DNA of 27,616 bases. It comes from an uncultured Eubacteriales bacterium. Lineage in GTDB: Bacteria > Bacillota > Clostridia > Christensenellales > UBA1242. The notes under the pieces were generated by a model. It did not search any database. It was not told the DNA's origin and saw only the letters and a program-made list of their open reading frames with translations. The number at the start of each line of letters is the position of its first letter. Position 1 is the stretch's first letter. The translations under genes and the position numbers were made by a program. Below, piece after piece: positions 1-5,596 of this stretch. The stretch lies in NCBI GenBank assembly GCA_948787875.1, contig CAQFKO010000013.1, forward strand, positions 1-27,616, read 5' to 3'.

Positions 1-2265
1 TCGGTTGAAGATAAGTTTGCCTTTAAAGAAACAAAAATTAATAATTTTTTGGAGTTTGTGGGCTATAAAGACTCAAAAAATAATTTTAAAATAGAAGCTG
101 ATTTTAACAAAGATAAACTTGTTTTAACAACATCAAGTTTGATTATTAATGCAAAAGTAATTTTTGAATATCAAAACGGTTGTCTTTTAAGAGAAAAACT
201 TTTGTTTGATAATGCCACTTATCAAAACAACTATTATTACAACAAGCATGGAATGTTGGTACGAAAAATTGATTATAGTGGCATGGTAGAAGATTATGAA
301 TATAATGGCAAAGGCAAAATAACGAAAATCAGCAAATATTATATGCTTGATGCATCTAGCAAGTTCGTCAATTATTTAAATTTAAACGCTTTTGCCTGCC
401 CGTTGCAAAGCTATAATGCTTTTGGCGAAACAAAAGAAACCTTTGGCTACTATGGCGACACAAATATTTTAGCTTCAAAGCAAGATAATTTTAACAACAA
501 AACCTGTTTTGGTTATAATCCGATTACACAAAAACTCAATAGTATAAGTTTAAGCGTTGACGACGAAGAAAATTGCAATCTTTTTGAATTTGACGATGAT
601 CATTTAACAAAATTATCTCATAATAATTTTGACATTAAATACAGTTTTGACAATGACGAAAAATTATCAAAAATAAGCATTGCTGAAAAAGATTATTTGG
701 TAAATAAGTATTTAAAAAATAATGGCATAATCACTTCTTATGCAAATGGCGAAGAACTTGAAAAGTCTTATGACAAAAAAGGAAATTTGATAAAAGTTGT
801 TTTATCAAACGGAAATTCAAATTCTTTGGTTCTTCAAAATGCGTATGATAATAACGGCAATTTAATTGAAGCCACCGAAGAGGTTTATAACAAAAAATTC
901 AAATGTAATTATGCTTATAATAAGCTTGGAAAGTTAGCACATTTTGCAAAAACCTATATTGGTATTCACGAAAATTCTGCAAACAGTTGCAATGATATAG
1001 AAATAAAAAATTCTTACAACAAATTCGGAAAGCTTGTTTTAGAGAACTTAAAACTAGACGGAAATCTTATTGAAAATAAATATATTTACGATAACGGCAT
1101 TGCCGGCAAACTTGAAGGGATTGAGTTTTTTAACAGACAACATCAAAAAATCGAATATGATTGTTTAAACAGAATACAAAATATTTGTATCGGAAACAAA
1201 CTTTGCAGGCATTTTAATTTTGCAAAAAAAGGCGAGCATTGTTCAACTCTGGTTGCGAGTGAGTGGTTCGGAGAAGACGGAATAATAAAAGACAGTTTTA
1301 AATATATTTACGACAGCAAGGGAAATGTTACAAATATCTGTGAAAATGGAATAGAGATCACAAGGTTAACCTATGATTCAATAAACAGATTGGTTCGCGA
1401 AGACAACAAAAAACTTGATTTAACCACATTGATAGACTATGACAAAGGCGGAAACATTGTTAGGCGGGTTGAATATCCTTATTCTTTAAAATCCAAAGAG
1501 TTGCTTGATAATGGTACCATAATAAATTATAATTATCGTATCAGCGGTTGGAAAGACCGGCTATTTGATTACAATGGCGAGAAGTTTGTTTATGATAAAC
1601 TTGGCAACCCAATAATTTATAGAGACAAAAAATTGGTTTGGGGAAATATTAAAAACCTTGAAAGGTTTGAAAATGATATCAGTTTTGAATATGATTCAAA
1701 CGGCATAAGAACATCAAAAATAATTTTGGGCAAAACCACAAAATTTTTTTATAATAAAAATAAAATTGTTTTGCAAGATAATGGCAACAAACTTTATTTT
1801 CATTATGGCATAGACGGAGTTGCCGGTTTTACGCATGTTGATTGCGGTGGCTTTGTCAGAAATTTTTATTACAAAAAAAATATCTTCGGTGATATTATAA
1901 GCATTTATGACGACAATTTTTTGGAGATAGTAAGATATACTTATGACGCATGGGGAAACCACAGAACTCAAATTTTGGCTGACGACGGAAAGTATATTGA
2001 ACTGTATTTAAACAGAAAGTATTCAAACATAGAGCAAAACAATAAGTTTGTGGCAGAGATTAATCCATTCAGATACAGAGGATATTATTATGATAATGAA
2101 ATAAATCTTTATTATGTTGGTGGCAGATATTATGACCCCGAAATCGGAAGATTTGTCTGCGCCGACAATATTGAAATTTTAAACATTAGTCAAAATCTTT
2201 TAAACGGTCTCAATTTATTTTGCTATTGTTTGAATAATCCTTTTGAGTTTTATAACCCGAATTAA
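1..2265 (+). CDS. RHS/YD-repeat protein, 5' end outside window, no toxin tip
   Basis: The reading frame is open from base 1 (the codons before the TTG at 49 are all sense), so this is the 3' part of a longer gene. The visible ~755 residues are tyrosine- and asparagine-rich YD-type repeats (units such as YDSKGN, YDSINRL, YDAWGN), the pattern that forms the beta-shell of RHS and WapA-like proteins. Near the end is the RHS-associated core, with the segments YRGYYYD, YYVGGRYYDPEIGRF and a closing NNPFEFYNPN. In RHS polymorphic toxins this core is followed by a variable C-terminal toxin. Here the stop codon falls directly after NPN, so there is no toxin. It is probably secreted or wall-associated, but the signal peptide would lie outside the window. 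No immunity gene is recognisable downstream. It could be a toxin-less paralogue or one that lost its tip. Family call is strong; role is unknown. Confidence 0.88.
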   Translation, partial: SVEDKFAFKETKINNFLEFVGYKDSKNNFKIEADFNKDKLVLTTSSLIINAKVIFEYQNGCLLREKLLFDNATYQNNYYYNKHGMLVRKIDYSGMVEDYEYNGKGKITKISKYYMLDASSKFVNYLNLNAFACPLQSYNAFGETKETFGYYGDTNILASKQDNFNNKTCFGYNPITQKLNSISLSVDDEENCNLFEFDDDHLTKLSHNNFDIKYSFDNDEKLSKISIAEKDYLVNKYLKNNGIITSYANGEELEKSYDKKGNLIKVVLSNGNSNSLVLQNAYDNNGNLIEATEEVYNKKFKCNYAYNKLGKLAHFAKTYIGIHENSANSCNDIEIKNSYNKFGKLVLENLKLDGNLIENKYIYDNGIAGKLEGIEFFNRQHQKIEYDCLNRIQNICIGNKLCRHFNFAKKGEHCSTLVASEWFGEDGIIKDSFKYIYDSKGNVTNICENGIEITRLTYDSINRLVREDNKKLDLTTLIDYDKGGNIVRRVEYPYSLKSKELLDNGTIINYNYRISGWKDRLFDYNGEKFVYDKLGNPIIYRDKKLVWGNIKNLERFENDISFEYDSNGIRTSKIILGKTTKFFYNKNKIVLQDNGNKLYFHYGIDGVAGFTHVDCGGFVRNFYYKKNIFGDIISIYDDNFLEIVRYTYDAWGNHRTQILADDGKYIELYLNRKYSNIEQNNKFVAEINPFRYRGYYYDNEINLYYVGGRYYDPEIGRFVCADNIEILNISQNLLNGLNLFCYCLNNPFEFYNPN

Positions 2266-2512
2266 TATAAAACAGCTTAAATTACAATTTCAAATTTTGT
2301 GAGTGTTGCAACAAAAACTTGCAACTTAAAAATATGGTTTTGTTTTATAAAATCTGGAAGAAAAAGAGCTTTTGTTAAAAGCTTTATACTCACAAATAAA
2401 AAAGCAAAATGAAAAGTAAAATAAACAAAAAGTTGAATTAAGGCTTAATAAAATAAAAGAGTATTATTTTAAGAGTTTAATTGGTCTCTCGATTATTCTC
2501 TAGCAAAAGCAT
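2266..2512. other. Non-coding AT-rich stretch after the RHS gene
   Basis: No reading frame with a ribosome site is visible. Two small perfect hairpins occur: a 7-bp stem at 2305-2325 (GTTGCAA/TTGCAAC) and an AGCTTTT/AAAAGCT stem near 2370. Neither is followed by a T-run, so neither is called a terminator. No similarity to a broken toxin or immunity gene could be recognised by eye. Confidence 0.5.
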
Positions 2513-2556
2513 AAAAGCCGCCAAAACCCGTATTTTTGGGCGTTAGGTGGCTTTTT
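2513..2556 (+). terminator. Intrinsic terminator, probably for the RHS gene
   Basis: AAAAGCCGCC pairs with GGTGGCTTTT (one G-U pair) around a 23-nt loop and is followed by T5. The A-run on the left arm means it could also work on the minus strand, beyond the tRNA terminator. Confidence 0.75.
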
Positions 2557-2580
2557 AAAAGCAAAGTTTTTAAATTTATC

Positions 2581-2624
2581 AAAATAAAAACTTGACAAGA
2601 AAACAATAATTTTAACTCGTCAAG
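2581..2624 (-). terminator. Intrinsic terminator of tRNA-Thr
   Basis: On the minus strand a 9-bp stem (CTTGACGAG with CTTGTCAAG, one G-U pair) starts five nucleotides after the tRNA CCA end and is followed by TTTTTATTTT. It closes the tRNA transcript as a single-gene unit. Confidence 0.85.
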
Positions 2625-2628
2625 CAAG

Positions 2629-2703
2629 TGGAGCCGATGGCGGGAATCGGACCCGCGACCGCCGCCTTACCAAGGCGGTGCTCTACCACTGAGCCACATC
2701 GGC
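2629..2703 (-). tRNA. tRNA-Thr, anticodon GGT
   Basis: Read on the minus strand it folds as a full cloverleaf. The 7-bp acceptor stem is GCCGATG/CATCGGC, followed by a D arm starting GCTC with AGTGGTAGA in the loop. The anticodon stem CCGCC/GGCGG has loop TTGGTAA, giving anticodon GGT (reads ACC and ACU, threonine). The T arm is CGCGGGTCCGATTCCCGC. The discriminator is T and the CCA tail is genome-encoded. The gene stands alone, with its own promoter and terminator. Confidence 0.96.
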
Positions 2704-2711
2704 ATAAATAT

Positions 2712-2769
2712 TTAAGGTGCTTTTGTGCAATAAGCTAAGGGGGAGCTGGGCTGATGCTAAGCACCTTAA
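2712..2769 (-). other. Structured leader element between promoter and tRNA-Thr
   Basis: TTAAGGTGCTT (2712-2722) and AAGCACCTTAA (2759-2769) form a perfect 11-bp stem. The 36-nt interior is unusually C-rich on the transcribed strand (a C5 run) and can form a short inner AGCT/AGCT helix. It lies just after the predicted start site of the tRNA transcript and eight nucleotides before the tRNA 5' end. I recognise no riboswitch or known RNA family in it. It may be a leader removed by RNase P or a separate small RNA. Confidence 0.6.
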
Positions 2770-2786
2770 CTTTATTACGCTTTTAA

Positions 2787-2815
2787 ATTATATTAATATT
2801 TTTTGTTTTTGTCAA
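2787..2815 (-). promoter_or_regulatory. Sigma-A promoter of tRNA-Thr
   Basis: Perfect -35 TTGACA (2815-2810) and -10 TATAAT (2792-2787) with a 17-bp spacer on the minus strand. The predicted start is near 2780, about 77 nt before the mature tRNA. Confidence 0.88.
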
Positions 2816-2871
2816 GAATATTGGATTAAATATTTTTATAATAATGCTCTTACATTACAATTTTTGTTTAA

Positions 2872-2901
2872 TTGACATTATATTTATTTTTGCTGTAAAA
2901 T
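2872..2901 (+). promoter_or_regulatory. Promoter of the 2941 membrane protein gene
   Basis: -35 TTGACA at 2872-2877 and -10 TAAAAT at 2896-2901, spacer 18. It is followed by the GGAGGTG ribosome site at 2928-2934. Confidence 0.7.
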
Positions 2902-2940
2902 ATTATTATAATAAAGCAAAGTTTTTCGGAGGTGAAATTA

Positions 2941-4131
2941 ATGCATAGCAAAGCCTCACATATTTTAAAAATAATATTTTGTGCATTGTTTTTTATTGGA
3001 TTTATAAACCTTACAGTTTATGCAGTTTCGTTAAAAAATGCCAAAGTGACTTTAAGTGAGCAAAACACAAAGTCTTTTGAAGCAACGGTCGCAAATGTTA
3101 ATGAAGAGATTTCTTTTGAAACAGAAAACGGTGCTTTTGTTTATGCTTATACAATAAGTTTAAATGAATATGACAGCATTATTTATGTTGATAAGTTGTT
3201 GGCTTCAAACATTGAGGCATTAGATAACATTTTGCCAGGCGACCATATAACTTTTTGGGTTCAGCTTTCTGACCTTGATAATAACGGAAATATTTTTAAT
3301 ATGAATGTTGTTCAGCTTTTGTGTGATGGGGAATATATTATTACTTTTGAAAGCTACAATAATTTTGTCAATCCTGTGTTTAACATTGCTTCAAGCTTTT
3401 TAACTGCGGGCGCAATAATTCTCGGAATTCTTTTTGCAATATTTTTGTTCTTGGTAATATTCAGCTTCAAAAATCAAAAAAGAGAAGCCAAAATAAAAAT
3501 GCAAAGTTCAAATATTAGTGATAGCAGTGCGGAACGTTTTGAAACTTTTGGTGACAAACAAGAAGATTATAGCACAAGTGAAAATTTAAGCAGCGAAACT
3601 GCGGAAGAGGAGCACATTAATATTAAATATTCGCTTTGCAAAAAAGAGGTTACAAAGGGCATTGATAAGTTTATTTTAAAAAAGTTTAAACCGGCAATAA
3701 TAATGCTTTCGTTGCTTTTTATTGGCAGTTTGATTTTAACAACAGTAGCTATGAACAGCTTGACTATTCCAAAATTGGTAAGAGGAATAGGAATAGTTTC
3801 GGCCATGTGTTTTGGCTTTGCGCTATTTGCGATTTTTGTGTGCAGATTAAGATATATTCATAAGTATAAGGCAGACGAAGAGGGAAAAGTTACAATGGGC
3901 GTAACTTTTGGCTATACATTAAAGTTTATAAATTTCAACACAAAAGAAACTACTGCTTGGAACTATTCGAGCATTTCAAACGCTTATGAATTTGTTGATT
4001 ATTTCACACTTTATTGGAATGGCGAGGTTTTGGTTATTTCTAAGGACACGCTTTCAAGCGGAACCATTCTTGAAATCAGAAAGTTTCTAGCTAGGCGTGT
4101 AATGTGTTTTAAAACAAATAATTATGATTAA
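2941..4131 (+). CDS. Four-helix membrane protein with YcxB-like C-terminal domain
   Basis: About 396 residues. I use the ATG at 2941, six bases after GGAGGTG; the in-frame GTG at 2932 lies inside that ribosome site. A hydrophobic segment at about 7-28 is followed by an outside domain of ~120 residues. A second helix (about 155-177) leads to an acidic, serine-rich linker. Two more helices follow (about 248-270 and 278-303). The C-terminal ~75 residues, with W-x-Y-S-S-I followed by a short beta pattern and an amphipathic helix, resemble the YcxB-like/bacterial PH-like fold of small Firmicutes membrane proteins. The first helix may be a cleaved signal. It is transcribed alone between its own promoter and terminator. 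Function unknown; the YcxB resemblance is by eye only. Confidence 0.75.
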   Translation: MHSKASHILKIIFCALFFIGFINLTVYAVSLKNAKVTLSEQNTKSFEATVANVNEEISFETENGAFVYAYTISLNEYDSIIYVDKLLASNIEALDNILPGDHITFWVQLSDLDNNGNIFNMNVVQLLCDGEYIITFESYNNFVNPVFNIASSFLTAGAIILGILFAIFLFLVIFSFKNQKREAKIKMQSSNISDSSAERFETFGDKQEDYSTSENLSSETAEEEHINIKYSLCKKEVTKGIDKFILKKFKPAIIMLSLLFIGSLILTTVAMNSLTIPKLVRGIGIVSAMCFGFALFAIFVCRLRYIHKYKADEEGKVTMGVTFGYTLKFINFNTKETTAWNYSSISNAYEFVDYFTLYWNGEVLVISKDTLSSGTILEIRKFLARRVMCFKTNNYD

Positions 4132-4138
4132 AAAATTT

Positions 4139-4173
4139 AAAATTCTTCACTTAATTTGGGTGGGGAATTTTTT
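4139..4173 (+). terminator. Intrinsic terminator of the 2941 gene
   Basis: AAAATTCTTCAC pairs with GTGGGGAATTTT (two G-U pairs) and runs into further T residues, eight bases after the stop codon. Confidence 0.8.
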
Positions 4174-4207
4174 AATTATTTTAGTTAAAAGTATTTTAAA
4201 AAAGCTA

Positions 4208-4236
4208 TTGAAAATTAAATATTTCTGTGATATACT
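4208..4236 (+). promoter_or_regulatory. Extended -10 promoter of the 4256 gene
   Basis: -35 TTGAAA at 4208-4213 and -10 TATACT at 4231-4236, spacer 17. A TG one base before the -10 makes it an extended -10 promoter. Confidence 0.75.
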
Positions 4237-4255
4237 GACTTGGTAGGAGAAAATT

Positions 4256-4840
4256 ATGGAAATAAATAAGAAAAGCGGAATTTATAAAATTGAAGGTGAA
4301 TTTGTTCAAAACGGCATTTTTTCACAAGATAATACTTTTAGCGGATTTGTTGAGCTTGAAAAAGAAATGTACAAATATCGTGACAGAAGAATGGGAGATG
4401 TTATGCTAGCTTTGTTTAAAGGCATTCAAACCGATAATTATGATCCCGACAAAAAAAGCAGATTGGTGCTTGGCGGTATTCAAGAAACCAAAGATTTTAT
4501 TTCTTTATATTTCAGAAAAGTTGTTAATGACGAATCTTCTGCGCCTGTTGTTTATGGATTAGAGTCTGAAACCGGAAATATTGAAGGCTCTTATAGCGGC
4601 GAATGGGGCGCGATAGAGTTTGTTAATATTATGTCTGAGCCTGCAAGAATAAATGTTTTTAAAGAACTTTCAGACAGTGAAGTTGAACAATTAAAAGTAA
4701 AAGAATTTTTAAGCAAAGGTTATGAGGAAACAAAAAATCTTCCTCCAATAATGAAAATAGTTGTTGAAGAAGAGGAAAAAACCAACAATATTATAAGAAA
4801 AAATTCTATAAAATTTGCACCTTTTCAATCTGGCAAATAA
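4256..4840 (+). CDS. Unknown soluble 194-aa protein
   Basis: The ATG lies seven bases after AGGAGA and below a good promoter, so the gene is probably real. The product has no signal peptide and no membrane segment. Alternating hydrophobic residues and many glycines in the first ~130 residues (for example YKIEGEF, FSGFVEL, LVLGGI, GSYSGEWG) suggest a mostly beta fold, perhaps a small barrel. The last ~60 residues look helical and charged, with an EEEE stretch. I do not recognise the family and assign no function. It is monocistronic. Its probable terminator is the hairpin at 4924-4955, which lies inside the downstream inverted-repeat cassette. The original terminator may therefore have been displaced or replaced by the insertion. 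Confidence 0.72.
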   Translation: MEINKKSGIYKIEGEFVQNGIFSQDNTFSGFVELEKEMYKYRDRRMGDVMLALFKGIQTDNYDPDKKSRLVLGGIQETKDFISLYFRKVVNDESSAPVVYGLESETGNIEGSYSGEWGAIEFVNIMSEPARINVFKELSDSEVEQLKVKEFLSKGYEETKNLPPIMKIVVEEEEKTNNIIRKNSIKFAPFQSGK

Positions 4841-4860
4841 AAACAGTTAAATAACAAATA

Positions 4861-4896
4861 AAAAACTTCGCAATTACAGTAATTCCCATAGGGAAT
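4861..4896 (+). repeat. Left inverted repeat of the cassette
   Basis: Two conserved blocks, 13 and 14 bases, are identical to the reverse complement of 5552-5589. The second block is itself a near-palindrome (TTCCC-ATA-GGGAA). Confidence 0.85.
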
Positions 4897-4923
4897 ATAA
4901 TAAAACGCAAATAAAAAGGTTTA

Positions 4924-4955
4924 GGCATAGCGTTAAGCTGTGCCTTTTCTGTACT
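4924..4955 (+). terminator. Intrinsic terminator inside the cassette, left side
   Basis: GGCATAGC pairs with GCTGTGCC (one G-U pair) across a 5-nt loop. It is followed by TTTT and, a few bases on, T7. It would stop transcripts entering from the 4256 gene. Confidence 0.75.
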
Positions 4956-4972
4956 TTTTTTCGTGGACGAAT

Positions 4973-4990
4973 TAGGCTACTCGTAGCCTA
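4973..4990. repeat. Perfect hairpin TAGGCTA-ctcg-TAGCCTA
   Basis: A 7-bp perfect stem with a 4-nt loop and no T-run on either side, so it is not a terminator. It lies 45 bp upstream of the -35 box of the cassette gene and could be a protein-binding or recombination site. Confidence 0.55.
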
Positions 4991-5034
4991 GTGAGATATA
5001 GATATGTTTTATATTTCCCGCAAAATTCAATCGG

Positions 5035-5063
5035 TTGCGTTCTTTCATTTTTCGTGATATAAT
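5035..5063 (+). promoter_or_regulatory. Extended -10 promoter of the cassette gene
   Basis: -10 TATAAT at 5058-5063 with TG at the extended position; -35 TTGCGT at 5035-5040, spacer 17. Confidence 0.78.
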
Positions 5064-5101
5064 GACAGTAAGATAAACAGTAATTTAGCGGAGATAATAA
5101 A

Positions 5102-5410
5102 ATGACAAACAACAATAATCAACCCAAGAACAGTAATGATTTGATTGAATGGAAAAAGAAATGGAAAAAGACAGAGAGAATTACTTTGGCTATTGATTTA
5201 GTACTATTGCTTGTTTTTATAGTGCTATCAATCGTAAAACAACTCACAGATTTTAATTCAATAGCATTTTTTGTTTTGGCTGTTATATTTTGTGTTATTA
5301 TGCTTGCAGATTTAGTTATGCTGTTTATTAGTTGGTATAAACTTTATCGCATAAATAGTCTGATTGCAGAACAGGGAAATGAAATCACTGATAGTAACGA
5401 TGATATTTAA
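5102..5410 (+). CDS. Small two-helix membrane protein carried by the cassette
   Basis: The product is 102 residues and its ATG lies eight bases after GGAG. A polar, asparagine-rich N-terminus and a lysine/tryptophan-rich amphipathic stretch (about 18-26) precede two transmembrane helices at about 29-46 and 54-77. A short charged tail ends in several aspartates. No family is recognised. It is the only gene in the inverted-repeat cassette and has its own promoter and terminator, so it should be expressed wherever the cassette sits. It could be a small toxin or stress membrane peptide, or simply a passenger. The sequence does not decide between these. Confidence 0.75.
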   Translation: MTNNNNQPKNSNDLIEWKKKWKKTERITLAIDLVLLLVFIVLSIVKQLTDFNSIAFFVLAVIFCVIMLADLVMLFISWYKLYRINSLIAEQGNEITDSNDDI

Positions 5411-5476
5411 CCGAAGGCATTTTTATATATGAAAGTGCTATAAATTTCAATTTATCTTTCTAAAAGGTTTGTAGTA

Positions 5477-5509
5477 AAAAGCTCTCGAACATATCGTTCG
5501 AGAGCTTTT
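5477..5509. terminator. Strong bidirectional terminator (cassette gene and tex)
   Basis: A perfect 13-bp stem, AAAAGCTCTCGAA with TTCGAGAGCTTTT, and a 7-nt loop. There are T-runs on both strands, so it can end both the cassette gene (+) and tex (-). Confidence 0.88.
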
Positions 5510-5551
5510 GTCCTTGCTTGAAAGTATAACTCTTAATCATTTAGTTTTTTA

Positions 5552-5589
5552 ATTCCCTATGGGAAGTGCGCTTTATTTGCGAAGTTTTT
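5552..5589 (-). repeat. Right inverted repeat of the cassette
   Basis: Reverse complement of the two left-end blocks, with 11 instead of 9 bases between them. Its outer edge is seven bases from the tex stop codon. Confidence 0.85.
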
Positions 5590-5596
5590 GTTTGTT

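Larger units (their letters stand above)
4861..5589. mobile_element. 729-bp cassette with matching inverted repeats
   Basis: The left end reads AAAAACTTCGCAA (4861-4873), nine bases, then TTCCCATAGGGAAT (4883-4896). The right end holds the exact reverse complement of both blocks: 5577-5589 and 5552-5565, separated by 11 bases. The flanks just outside also resemble each other in inverted orientation (TTAAATAACAAATA and TTAAAACAAAC). Inside, in order, are a terminator hairpin, a second perfect hairpin, a promoter, one small membrane protein gene and a strong bidirectional terminator. There is no transposase. This looks like a MITE-like or cassette-type insertion between the stops of the 4256 gene and tex, but no clear target-site duplication was found. 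Confidence 0.6.

Noticed and set aside
2305..2325. GTTGCAA/TTGCAAC hairpin after the RHS gene as a terminator
   Set aside because: No T-run follows; the hairpin at 2513-2556 fits better.
2629..2703. tRNA-Thr 3' end as an integration site for an element
   Set aside because: No duplicate of the tRNA 3' end and no integrase gene occur in the window.
2932..2940. GTG start giving a three-residue longer 2941 product
   Set aside because: The GTG is part of the GGAGGTG ribosome site; the ATG at 2941 is correctly spaced from it.
5102..5410. The 102-aa membrane protein as an immunity protein for the RHS gene
   Set aside because: It is 2.8 kb away, in its own cassette with its own promoter, and the RHS gene has no toxin tip to be immune to.
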